From NCBI GenBank assembly GCA_007128495.1, contig SKXH01000074.1, forward strand, positions 1 to 12,634: DNA of 12,634 bases, given 5' to 3'. The position numbers were made by a program, and so were the translations under genes. Below the pieces are notes generated by a model, which saw nothing but the letters and a program-made list of their open reading frames with translations, ran no database searches and was not told the DNA's origin. Positions 1-6,745 of the stretch are shown here, piece after piece; position 1 is the first letter of the stretch; every line of letters starts with the position of its first letter. Origin of the DNA: Bacteroidota bacterium (GTDB lineage Bacteria; Bacteroidota; Ignavibacteria; T3Sed10-11).

Positions 1-469
1 CAACGGATTGCGGGTTGCCTTCCGCCCGTAAAGCATCGAGCTTCGATTGCACTCCCTGCATCGCCTCATCCCAGCCGATCCGCTCCCACTGCCCACTGCC
101 GCGAGGTCCGCTGCGCCGCACAGGTCCGAGCAGACGATCAGGATTATAGAGCGATTGCACACCGGCTTGCCCTTTCGGGCATAGTGTACCGCGGGCAACC
201 GGACAGAGCGGGTTGCCGTCGAGCTTTTTCACATCTCCGTCCACCAGCCGCACGCGCAGTCCGCATCCCGCCGGACATTGACGGCAGACCGACAACTTCC
301 GGATTTCGATGCCCGGTCCTCTGTCGGCCCATTGTGGATTGAATATTTCATACCGCAGAGCGTAATCGCGAAGATACTTGCCGAGTGTCACTCCGGCGGT
401 AGTGAAACCTGCAAACTTAATGAATTCTCGTCTGGAAGGACGAAATGATTTATCATCTTGATTACTCAT
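1..469 (-). CDS. Tat-exported molybdopterin-family oxidoreductase, N-terminal part (runs off left edge)
   Basis: Only the first 156 residues lie in the window. A twin-arginine signal is seen near residues 12-21 (SRREFIKFAG), so export in folded form is expected. Residues 62-97 carry C62-x2-C65-x3-C69-x27-C97 followed by PKGQAG, the N-terminal [4Fe-4S] signature of the molybdopterin oxidoreductase (DMSO reductase) superfamily. The start ATG overlaps the stop of the upstream pentaheme cytochrome gene (ATGA, 466-469), which implies translational coupling and a shared complex. In Act and Qrc complexes a molybdopterin-like subunit sits beside a multiheme cytochrome. In ActB this domain is reported to carry no cofactor, whereas the four cysteines here suggest that an iron-sulfur cluster is kept. 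The substrate cannot be told from the part visible. The segment looks richer in GC than the genes to its right. Confidence 0.9.
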   Translation of the reverse strand, partial: MSNQDDKSFRPSRREFIKFAGFTTAGVTLGKYLRDYALRYEIFNPQWADRGPGIEIRKLSVCRQCPAGCGLRVRLVDGDVKKLDGNPLCPVARGTLCPKGQAGVQSLYNPDRLLGPVRRSGPRGSGQWERIGWDEAMQGVQSKLDALRAEGNPQSV

Positions 470-978
470 ATATGACAGCTCGCGCAATCATTGGTGACAC
501 TTTCTTTCGTGTGACAATCCATACATTTTTTCATAGACATAGATTGAAGTGCACGAGGTGGCGGTACGGTCTGCGATGCCATATCGCCGTGGCATGTGGC
601 GCATTCTAGCTCCGCCAGTGTAACGTGGCGGCGGTGGGAAAAATAGGTATGATCATCGAGCGTCCGGAGCCGTTGCCATTCGATATGCTCTGTTTCAACC
701 GCCATGTTCCATGCTTCGATCTCCGCTGGATCTGTAACAGGTGGCTCGTCGTGGCACATCATACAGAGATCGAATTCCGGCAATGAGGCACGCACATTCG
801 TTTCGATCCCTCCGTGACAGGTGACGCAGCCAAACTCCTCATGGACTTCATGATTGAATGACAAAGGTTGCTGAATGGGCGGAGGGAACCAGAGTATCCA
901 GACTATAAAGGTGACGAACATCACCAGTGCCATCCATATAGTCCAGGGAAAGATATCTTTGAGGGATTGTGTTTTCAC
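466..978 (-). CDS. Membrane-anchored pentaheme cytochrome c (ActA/QrcA-like or c7-type)
   Basis: The 170-aa product has one N-terminal hydrophobic anchor (about residues 13-33) and five CxxCH heme c sites: CVTCH 51-55, CMMCH 72-76, CATCH 126-130, CMDCH 152-156 and CASCH 165-169. The last heme site ends one residue before the C-terminus. FNHEVH (41-46) and FSHRRH (113-118) are the histidine-rich motifs that supply distal heme ligands in c7-like and NrfH-like cytochromes. The protein should sit on the outer face of the inner membrane and pass electrons between quinol or another donor and the molybdopterin subunit encoded by the overlapping next gene. The start is GTG: an in-frame TAG lies directly upstream, so nothing longer is possible. 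It follows the 75-aa gene by 20 bp. Assignment to Act/Qrc rather than another Mo-cytochrome complex is inference. Confidence 0.93.
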   Translation of the reverse strand: MKTQSLKDIFPWTIWMALVMFVTFIVWILWFPPPIQQPLSFNHEVHEEFGCVTCHGGIETNVRASLPEFDLCMMCHDEPPVTDPAEIEAWNMAVETEHIEWQRLRTLDDHTYFSHRRHVTLAELECATCHGDMASQTVPPPRALQSMSMKKCMDCHTKESVTNDCASCHI

Positions 979-998
979 CTATATTTCTCACGCAACAA

Positions 999-1226
999 TT
1001 ATTTATGTTCAATTTTTGTGTGTTCGATAGCATGAAATGTCATATCCGCCGTAAGAACGAATTGATCGTGGAGGTATGCGTCCGTCGTTTCGCCAATTTC
1101 AATCTCGAAACTTTGCGGTAAAAATGACAATCTTAATGTGCGTTTTTCTTCTTTCTCGCAAATCCCTATAATCACGCCGAGAATACGGACATTTTTGATG
1201 CACACATTTATTTCTTCAGTGGCCAT
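999..1226 (-). CDS. Small conserved-looking protein of unknown function, first gene of the sigma-54 operon
   Basis: A 75-aa reading frame that I do not recognise. It has no signal peptide or clear membrane segment, one central valine/isoleucine-rich strand (about 11-22), two cysteines (9 and 23), and a C-terminus with several histidines. It is judged real because it lies exactly between a strong sigma-54 promoter (about 27 nt from predicted transcript start to ATG) and the pentaheme cytochrome gene, in the same direction, with only 20 bp to the next gene. A weak GAG-type ribosome site lies about 9 nt before the ATG. It could be a small cytoplasmic accessory or maturation factor of the complex, but nothing in the sequence shows this. 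Confidence 0.65.
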   Translation of the reverse strand: MATEEINVCIKNVRILGVIIGICEKEEKRTLRLSFLPQSFEIEIGETTDAYLHDQFVLTADMTFHAIEHTKIEHK

Positions 1227-1264
1227 GTTTTATCTCATGCTATAACTTGCTTATGGTTATATAA

Positions 1265-1280
1265 TGCAAACCATGTGCCA
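1265..1280 (-). promoter_or_regulatory. Sigma-54 (-24/-12) promoter of the cytochrome/molybdopterin operon
   Basis: Read on the minus strand the site is TGGCACATGGTTTGCA. It matches the sigma-54 consensus TGGCAC-N5-TTGCW at every fixed position, with the required GG-to-GC spacing. Transcription should start near 1254, giving a leader of about 27 nt before the 75-aa gene. A sigma-54 enhancer-binding protein gene lies immediately upstream in the same direction. Confidence 0.88.
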
Positions 1281-1351
1281 TCTGAGAAGCGTGTAAGATT
1301 GTTAAAAAAGTTAATTACCGCAGAGAAGTTATCAAAAACCCGTTAAGGGAT

Positions 1352-1367
1352 TATCAAAATTTTGATA
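1352..1367. promoter_or_regulatory. Perfect 16-bp palindrome, probable upstream activator site
   Basis: TATCAAAATTTTGATA is a perfect dyad centred about 105 bp upstream of the predicted sigma-54 transcript start, the usual distance for an enhancer-binding-protein site. A second copy of the left half, TTATCAAAA at 1329-1337, is offset by 22 bp (about two helical turns) from the TTATCAAAA starting at 1351. The likely ligand is the Fis-type helix-turn-helix of the adjacent regulator. The dyad is AT-rich and has no T-run after it, so it is unlikely to be a terminator of the regulator gene. Confidence 0.6.
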
Positions 1368-1380
1368 GGGGGTGGGATGA

Positions 1381-2343
1381 CTAGATGTCATATTTCTTCA
1401 TCTTGTAGTGCAGCGTAGAGAAATTCATTTTGAGATTTCTGGCAGCCCGGGAGATGACACCATCAGTTTCTGCAAGTGTCTTGCGGATGAGGTTAGACTC
1501 GAGGCACGATACCACGTCTTCAAACGACATCTCTTTATTTTTAATACAATTACAGCAGTTTTGAACCATCACCTCGAGCGGATCGTGGGTTTGCAGTTCA
1601 TCGGGAAGAGCCGTTATTTTTATCTCGCTGTCGGCAAAGACAATAATACGTTCGATGATATTGCGGAGTTCTCTTACATTTCCAGGCCAGGAATAATTCA
1701 TGAATGCATGCAGCGCTTCTCTGGAAATCGTTATTTCCCTTTCCGGTGAAAAATGTTTTAAGAAATGGTCAATCAGCAACGGGATATCATCCGGCCGATC
1801 TCTAAGTGGCGGTATCTCGATAGGTATGACATTCAGCCGGTAAAATAAATCTGCCCTGAATGTTCCGTTTTTTACCAATGTTTTTAAATTAACTTTTGAC
1901 GCGCTCACGACACGCACGTTGATTGGAATTTCCTCCGTACCACCGACCCGCATCAGCTTCCCGGATTCAAGTACACGGAGTAATTTGCTCTGAACGGACA
2001 GCGATACATCATCAACATCGTCCAGAAAAATCGTTCCCGTATCGGCAACCGCGAAAAGTCCTTGTTTGCTGTTGGAAGCACTTGTGAATGCCCCCTTCTC
2101 ATGGCCGAAGAGTTCGCTTTCGAGCAACTCTTTCGGAATTGTCGCCAATCCTACCTTCACAAGCGGATTTAGGGAGCGCGGGCTGGTTCGATGGATATAC
2201 TCCGCAAACAATTCTTTTCCAACGCCGGTTTCTCCAACAAGGAGCACAAAACTGTCGGATGATGCAATTTTATCTACCCGATCGAGAAGCGATCGCATCT
2301 TCTCGCTATAGGCGATAAATGAATGTGAATGGTTTGCTCTCAT
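1381..2343 (-). CDS. Sigma-54-dependent enhancer-binding protein without sensor domain
   Basis: The 320-aa protein starts directly with the AAA+ domain, as PspF does. Landmarks: Walker A GETGVGKE 37-44, ELFGHEKGAFTSA 77-89 (the sigma-54-contacting loop, GAFTSA in place of GAFTGA), Walker B IFLDDV 105-110, arginine fingers in FRADLFYRL 162-170, and WPGNVREL 219-226. A Fis-type helix-turn-helix spans about 283-316. Oddities are D109 where most family members have the Walker B glutamate, V-G-L at 64-66 where VNC or VNL is usual (so the switch asparagine is missing), and a cysteine group C263-C264-x-C266 in the linker before the DNA-binding domain. ATG 2343 is supported by GGGAGG 2352-2357. With no receiver, GAF or PAS domain, input must come from a partner protein or from the linker. 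The gene lies just upstream of, and in line with, the sigma-54 operon it probably activates. Confidence 0.95.
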   Translation of the reverse strand: MRANHSHSFIAYSEKMRSLLDRVDKIASSDSFVLLVGETGVGKELFAEYIHRTSPRSLNPLVKVGLATIPKELLESELFGHEKGAFTSASNSKQGLFAVADTGTIFLDDVDDVSLSVQSKLLRVLESGKLMRVGGTEEIPINVRVVSASKVNLKTLVKNGTFRADLFYRLNVIPIEIPPLRDRPDDIPLLIDHFLKHFSPEREITISREALHAFMNYSWPGNVRELRNIIERIIVFADSEIKITALPDELQTHDPLEVMVQNCCNCIKNKEMSFEDVVSCLESNLIRKTLAETDGVISRAARNLKMNFSTLHYKMKKYDI

Positions 2344-2388
2344 CCGAAACCCTCCCGGGTTTACGTTTTTAGATTTAAGGATATCTGA

Positions 2389-2417
2389 AATATAATAGAC
2401 ATTTGTGTCTTATTCAA
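2389..2417 (-). promoter_or_regulatory. Candidate sigma-70-type promoter of the regulator gene
   Basis: On the minus strand TTGAAT (2417-2412), a 17-nt spacer and TATATT (2394-2389) give 4/6 and 5/6 matches to -35 and -10. The predicted start lies about 38 nt before the regulator ATG. The spacer contains the small dyad GACA-TTTG-TGTC (2398-2409), which could be an operator. Nothing else obvious fills the 284-bp divergent gap except a weak inverted repeat TCTGAG/CTCAGA (2499-2525). Confidence 0.38.
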
Positions 2418-2603
2418 CTTTTCGGGATCCTTTTCCGCAACAATTGTCAGATCGCTCTTCTGCGGGTTTGATTCTTTGAATATTTCACGTTTGAAGGATC
2501 TGAGCCGGAGATGATCTATCTCAGAAATATAATTTTTATGAAAGGAAATGATGTCGATTGGGGAAATTATAAGGCGAGCAATAGCAATATATCATATTTA
2601 AAT

Positions 2604-2632
2604 TTGACATTGGATATTTGAATTTTTATGTT
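2604..2632 (+). promoter_or_regulatory. Candidate promoter for the CCPF gene cluster
   Basis: TTGACA (2604-2609) is followed after 17 nt by TATGTT (2627-2632, 4/6). If this promoter is used, the transcript begins near 2639 and translation would have to start at ATG 2649 rather than ATG 2628. The evidence is weak. Confidence 0.28.
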
Positions 2633-3020
2633 TTCAATACATGTTAGTATGAGTGCTAATCAAAAAAAATTTACCTTAGACAAACAAAATTCGCTCGTTT
2701 GCGATATGTCTGCGCTCAGCAGGGAGGAGCGTGAGGAGCATACCCGAAATGCCGAAAAAATCTTGAGATTTGTTGAGAAAATTCGGGATGTTACAGATGG
2801 ATATATGCTGCATCTGCCAATCAAAACGGAATTCATCTCTCAGACAGGCGCTTTCATTGCATATGAACGGCTCTGTTGCCCATTCCTTCATTTTTCACTC
2901 GACGTTGAATCTGACCAAGGATCCGTATGGTTGACGGTCAGGGGAAATAAACAGGTTAAGGAATACTTAAAAACTAAGCTTGTGGATAAATTACCTGTTA
3001 AACCGACCGATGCGCGTTAG
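2628..3020 (+). CDS. Small cysteine protein of the 'ERxCCPFLxF' family, function unknown
   Basis: The 130-aa protein carries a pattern I know from many unnamed bacterial proteins: a cysteine followed by a helix of the type C-D-x-S-A-L-S-x-x-E-R-x-x-H (from C25), a DGYxLHLP strand (57-64), then ERLCCPFLHFSLDVE (80-94) and VWLTVRG (100-106). The three cysteines C25, C83 and C84 are probably the functional residues, for example as a thiol or metal site, but no activity is established from the sequence. No signal peptide or membrane segment is seen, so it is cytoplasmic. ATG 2628 and ATG 2649 (123 aa) are both possible, neither has a good ribosome site, and the family core starts after either. 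It is first in a tight three-gene set, with 23 bp to the next gene. Confidence 0.8.
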   Translation: MFSIHVSMSANQKKFTLDKQNSLVCDMSALSREEREEHTRNAEKILRFVEKIRDVTDGYMLHLPIKTEFISQTGAFIAYERLCCPFLHFSLDVESDQGSVWLTVRGNKQVKEYLKTKLVDKLPVKPTDAR

Positions 3021-3043
3021 TTAAACATTCCAAGAGAGGATTT

Positions 3044-3592
3044 ATGAAACACATCATACTATCTCTTTTTATCTTAATTTCCTGTCTGCTTGTTATGCCC
3101 GCTCAAGAGGAACGTAAAATACGACAGGTATCGATAGAGGTTGAACCGATTGCGTATATTTTAAAAGGTGCCGGCATTCACGGAAGATATCAACACGGTG
3201 ATTGGCGATACAGTCTGGAAATTTTCGGTTTGGAGATTCCCGAATCACTACACGGCAATGATGGATTTGATGCTTCTGTGTTGGGTGCGGAATTACACTT
3301 CGAGCGATTTTTAAGTGATCCACCGGATGGATTTTATATCGGACCTGAAATTGCAGTCAGCAATCTGAAAGTGACCCATCAGGCAAGTCAGATAAGTGAA
3401 GAGCATCTTCAGTATTCTGCCGGTTTACGTTTCGGGTATCTATGGTATACCGGATTGGGTAATCTTTATTTAAGTCCGGTTGGAGGAATTTCTTTTTCGT
3501 TTAACTCAAAAGATTTTGAAATAAGCGGTGAAGAGTACGAAAGCGGATCGATAACTCCGTTTGCAACTGTTGGTATCGGATGGAGTTTTTAG
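3044..3592 (+). CDS. Small outer-membrane beta-barrel protein (predicted)
   Basis: The 182-aa product has an N-terminal signal (residues 1-20, likely cleaved after MPA). The rest consists of alternating hydrophobic/polar strands rich in G, Y and F and ends in ...GIGWSF, a terminal phenylalanine typical of outer-membrane barrels. The pattern 'FYIGPEIAVSN' then 'SAGLRFGYLW' then 'LYLSPVGGISFSF' resembles the strand repeats of small 8-stranded barrels annotated as DUF3575 or OmpW-like, though I cannot name the family. An LISC tetrapeptide at 11-14 would also fit a lipobox, but the hydrophobic stretch continues past it, so a signal peptidase I site is preferred. GAGAGGA just before the ATG supports the start. 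Confidence 0.75.
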   Translation: MKHIILSLFILISCLLVMPAQEERKIRQVSIEVEPIAYILKGAGIHGRYQHGDWRYSLEIFGLEIPESLHGNDGFDASVLGAELHFERFLSDPPDGFYIGPEIAVSNLKVTHQASQISEEHLQYSAGLRFGYLWYTGLGNLYLSPVGGISFSFNSKDFEISGEEYESGSITPFATVGIGWSF

Positions 3593-3619
3593 TCTACATT
3601 TTATTCTCTGGAGAAGCTT

Positions 3620-4264
3620 ATGGAATTATGTAATCACTGCCAGGATGCCGGTACGGTTTTTAACGATAAAAAAGCAAATAAAGAATTAAAAAGATACCTC
3701 AAGAAAGGTCCTCCCAGATCCACCCGTTTGCTGATTGAATCACTCAGGGAAGAAAATATGCAGGGAAAGAGTTTGCTTGATATCGGAGGAGGAATAGGGG
3801 CTATTCAGCATGAACTGAGTGAAGACGGCCTGTTATCGATTTATCATGTCGAGGCGTCACAGGCGTATATTAAAGTTTCGGAAGCTGAAGCAGAAAGACG
3901 CGGATATAGCGATAGGTTGCATTCTTGGCACGGTGATTTTGTGCAGCTTGCACCTCAACTGCCTGAAACCGACATTATAACTGCCGACCGGGCACTCTGC
4001 TGTTATCCATATATGGAAAAATTTGTAAAGACATGCGCATTAAAATCGCGGCGTTATTGTGCTCTTGTTTATCCCGTCGAAAGTTATTTTATAGCAGCAG
4101 GAATTCTTTTAGCCAATTTATACTTTAAATTATCCGGAAATGATTTCCGTCTGTATCTTCATTCCAGGAATGCAATCAATGAAATTTTTAAATCAGAGGG
4201 ATTCGAATTACATTATACTGCTAAGACATTGATGTGGCATGTGGATATTTATGCCAGCGTGTAG
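3620..4264 (+). CDS. Class I SAM-dependent methyltransferase
   Basis: The 214-aa protein has a Rossmann methyltransferase core. Motif I is LLDIGGGIGA at 52-61, the acidic residue after strand 2 is E78 (YHVEAS), and the post-motif region D118-IITADRALCCYP-130 leads into strand 4. The N-terminus has C4-x2-C7 and a basic helix KKGPPRSTR (28-36), seen in a family often labelled generic type 11 or Mg-protoporphyrin-methyltransferase-like. The substrate is not evident, and a late hydrophobic stretch (about 150-170) suggests a non-polar substrate or membrane contact. GGAG at 3610-3613 supports ATG 3620. It lies 27 bp after the barrel gene and is probably co-transcribed with it. It is not a DNA methyltransferase, as no D/N/S-PPY motif is present. 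Confidence 0.88.
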   Translation: MELCNHCQDAGTVFNDKKANKELKRYLKKGPPRSTRLLIESLREENMQGKSLLDIGGGIGAIQHELSEDGLLSIYHVEASQAYIKVSEAEAERRGYSDRLHSWHGDFVQLAPQLPETDIITADRALCCYPYMEKFVKTCALKSRRYCALVYPVESYFIAAGILLANLYFKLSGNDFRLYLHSRNAINEIFKSEGFELHYTAKTLMWHVDIYASV

Positions 4265-4370
4265 TTAATGGCGGAATTTATTCAGAATGAAAAATTAATA
4301 CCCGGCTATTGCGATATATCCCTATCATTTGTACATTAAATTTTCCCATATTGGATACGGAGAATTACCG

Positions 4371-5039
4371 GTGAAAAATCTCCCGTTTGAATCACTCGAA
4401 GAGATGGCGGAATCAACAGCTTCGGGCTTGGTGCAAGCTGCGGCGGGCGCGGCATTCGATTTATTTCAGGATAAGAAATTCCGACGATTGGCGGATTTCG
4501 ATAAATTAAGCAAGTCGGAGCATGACAGAATTTTCAATGAATTGCTCTGTGCCTATCTTATTCTCATCATGCTTATACTCGAAGCCCCCGACCTTCGTGT
4601 CGATTCAAATACCCGTAATTATTTTTCAGACCTGAAGGACAGAATTCCCAGGGCCCATATTGAACAACTGAAATCTCTGGGCGTCGAATCCGAACATCTT
4701 GATGATTGGCAAGTACTTCTCGATATGCGCTATAAGGAATATTCGAAAGATAAGCATGATGTGCGTGCGGCTGCAATGCAGCTCGAAGGGGCAGAGAAAG
4801 AGCTGGATTTAGACGATCTTGCAAAGATCCAATTACTTGTACCGGTTCAGGCGGTTGCAATCGGTACACACCAACACAATGTTCGGGGTAAAACGAAAGG
4901 AAAAGATGAATTATTCAAATATATGCTTGCTTCACTATCCAGGTTTTATGTCGAACTGAGAATCCGGTTTGAGGGCGGTAAGGTTACACCGTTTACAAAA
5001 TTACAAGTTGCTTTGAAAAAATTGCTCCGGCGATTGTGA
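4371..5039 (+). CDS. Unrecognised mostly helical protein, possible partner of the restriction-modification genes
   Basis: The frame is open from a TTG at 4329, but GTG 4371 is preferred because GGAG at 4359-4362 lies 8 nt before it and the TTG has no ribosome site. This gives 222 aa. The sequence is largely charged helix, with one hydrophobic helix (about LLCAYLILIMLIL) that could be a buried core or a membrane segment, and a basic C-terminus ending KKLLRRL. I recognise no domain. It precedes the nuclease gene by 36 bp and has the same AT-rich character, so it may be a third component or an accessory protein of that unit. It could equally be an unrelated passenger. Confidence 0.7.
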   Translation: MKNLPFESLEEMAESTASGLVQAAAGAAFDLFQDKKFRRLADFDKLSKSEHDRIFNELLCAYLILIMLILEAPDLRVDSNTRNYFSDLKDRIPRAHIEQLKSLGVESEHLDDWQVLLDMRYKEYSKDKHDVRAAAMQLEGAEKELDLDDLAKIQLLVPVQAVAIGTHQHNVRGKTKGKDELFKYMLASLSRFYVELRIRFEGGKVTPFTKLQVALKKLLRRL

Positions 5040-5075
5040 TATGAAAAGTTAACTTATAACATGTGGTAATGCATT

Positions 5076-5663
5076 ATGGTCTCCTTCGAACAGGAACTAA
5101 AAAAATACTTTTCCGATAATAAAATTACCTTTGAGGATAATTCATCCTCTCTCAATAAAATGGATTTCACAATCAAAGGACTTTTCGCAAAAGATTTTCA
5201 TATTGACGCGAAGGAGAAAAGACAAAAAATTAATACAAAAAACTGGCCGCTCATTTCCGATAAAGACGAGCCGTTTACTTTTATCATAGATGATTTAGCC
5301 GCACGAAAAGCATTGGCTTATGCACCCCGGTCGGGAATGATTGTGAGGGATAATTTAACCGGTAGTTACTACTGGTTTTCAATCCTTGATTTATTCCTCA
5401 TGCCGAAAATCAGAGTAAATAGAAAAATAAGGAACAACATCCTGACATATAAAGGAAAATGGTTGATTGATTTTCGCAATGGAACCAAAACAGATACTCT
5501 TACCGATTTGATGAAAAAGATCAAAGATGAAGACAGGGAGTTGCTTTTAAAATTTACTCAAAATCTGGAGTGTTACGGCACGTACTACGGAGAAAAAATA
5601 GTATTACAAGGCGAAACAAGAAATCCGGAACACTGGAATATTGATATAAAAGGAACAAGGTAA
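5076..5663 (+). CDS. Probable type II restriction endonuclease, PD-(D/E)xK-like
   Basis: The 195-aa product has a plausible nuclease core: D30 in KMDFTIKG, then a strand with D44-A-K46 inside FHIDAKEKRQK (41-51), which fits D...(D/E)xK spacing. The following segments, PFTFIIDDLAARKAL and SGMIVRDNLTG leading to YYWFSILDLFLMPKIRVNR, resemble small nucleases I recall beside DNA methyltransferase genes, and KGKWLIDFRNG (126-136) is another shared-looking block. The DNA methyltransferase starts 8 bp downstream, which is the strongest support. The recognition sequence cannot be read from the protein. It is AT-rich relative to the left end of the window, consistent with horizontal arrival. Confidence 0.72.
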   Translation: MVSFEQELKKYFSDNKITFEDNSSSLNKMDFTIKGLFAKDFHIDAKEKRQKINTKNWPLISDKDEPFTFIIDDLAARKALAYAPRSGMIVRDNLTGSYYWFSILDLFLMPKIRVNRKIRNNILTYKGKWLIDFRNGTKTDTLTDLMKKIKDEDRELLLKFTQNLECYGTYYGEKIVLQGETRNPEHWNIDIKGTR

Positions 5664-5671
5664 TCACAACA

Positions 5672-6592
5672 ATGGGAAAACGAAAAAATACTGAATCAAG
5701 CGCTTTTGGTACTTCGGGCAGAATCGGCCATGATAGTTCTAAATTTTATAATTCAAATCTTTACAAAGAACTCGGCGGCAGAAATGTTCACGACAAAAAT
5801 GAAAATAATTTTCCCGATACCTTAGAAAATAAATTTATTTGCGGTTCTGCGGAAAATATGAAAGAGATCCCCGATAATTCCGTTCACCTTATGATCACCT
5901 CACCGCCATATAATGTCGCTAAAGAATACGACAAAGACCTTTCGTTAAAGGATTATTTACGCCTGCTTGAAAATTCATTTCAAGAAACATATAGAGTTCT
6001 CGTAAACGGCGGACGCGCTTGTATAAATGTCGCAAATCTCGGACGAAGACCGTACATACCGTTGTCCGATTACATCTCCGGTATCATGATAAACATTGGT
6101 TTCAACATGCGCGGGGAGATCATCTGGAACAAGGCGGCGAGTGCAAGTCCATCAACCGCGTGGGGAAGCTGGCAAAGTGCCGCAAATCCCATATTAAGAG
6201 ATGTTCATGAATATATTTTAATATTTTCGAAAGGTGAATATAAAAGAGAAAAAGGGGAGAAAGAAAATACCATAACGAAGGAACAGTTTATGGAATGGAC
6301 AAAATCTATCTGGACAATGAACGCCGTAAGTGCAAAACGTATCGGTCATCCCGCACCTTTTCCGGAAGAACTTCCTTACAGACTTATTCAGTTATATTCA
6401 TTTAAAGGCGACATAATACTTGACCCATTTATGGGGAGCGGGACTACTGCAGTATCGGCTTTAAAATCTGACCGTAAATTTGTTGGCTATGATATTTCTC
6501 AGGAATATAACGACCTTGCCGGGAGGCGGGTTAAATCGCTTTTAACGCAATCGACAATAAAATTTGCAACAATTGCAGGCGATAAGGAATAA
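5672..6592 (+). CDS. Beta-class DNA methyltransferase (N4-cytosine or N6-adenine), type II modification enzyme
   Basis: The 306-aa enzyme transfers methyl from SAM to an exocyclic amino group in DNA. The catalytic motif IV TSPPYN (76-81) precedes the SAM-binding motif I DPFMGSGTTA (251-260), with GYDIS (272-276) as motif II; this IV-before-I order defines the beta group. HPAPFPEELP (226-235) is the usual block before motif I. SPPY is common in N4-cytosine enzymes but does not exclude N6-adenine. The target-recognition region is probably about 150-222, including the basic stretch KREKGEKEN. The N-terminal GRIGHDSSKFYNSNLY (16-31) is shared by a subset of type II enzymes. It should protect host DNA from the nuclease encoded just upstream. 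An AAGG-type ribosome site precedes the ATG. Confidence 0.95.
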   Translation: MGKRKNTESSAFGTSGRIGHDSSKFYNSNLYKELGGRNVHDKNENNFPDTLENKFICGSAENMKEIPDNSVHLMITSPPYNVAKEYDKDLSLKDYLRLLENSFQETYRVLVNGGRACINVANLGRRPYIPLSDYISGIMINIGFNMRGEIIWNKAASASPSTAWGSWQSAANPILRDVHEYILIFSKGEYKREKGEKENTITKEQFMEWTKSIWTMNAVSAKRIGHPAPFPEELPYRLIQLYSFKGDIILDPFMGSGTTAVSALKSDRKFVGYDISQEYNDLAGRRVKSLLTQSTIKFATIAGDKE

Positions 6593-6745
6593 ATTCCTCC
6601 TTTCAGGCCGCTTTTTGAAAATACCCCCGACCGAATAATTTCTTGACTTTAAGGTTACAATATCTTAATTTCCCAGTTGTTATATAAAGTAGAGTGAACT
6701 CACCTTATTTTTATTAGCCGGTACTCATAAACACAAAGTATCGTT

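Noticed and set aside
144..332. 62-aa minus-strand frame within the molybdopterin gene
   Set aside because: It is a shadow of the oxidoreductase frame, which carries the Tat and four-cysteine signatures.
1408..2318. Several plus-strand frames opposite the sigma-54 regulator
   Set aside because: They are antisense shadows; the minus-strand frame has every AAA+ landmark and a ribosome site.
4329..4370. TTG start giving a 14-residue longer protein for the 4371 gene
   Set aside because: There is no ribosome site before TTG 4329, while GGAG is well placed before GTG 4371.
4573..4869. 98-aa minus-strand frame
   Set aside because: It lies opposite the helical protein gene, and its composition (proline- and arginine-rich, no domain) fits a shadow frame.
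6593..6745. Promoter TTGACT (near 6643) for the giant protein
   Set aside because: No acceptable -10 lies at 16-18 nt; TATATAAAG near 6681 has no matching -35, so no promoter is called.
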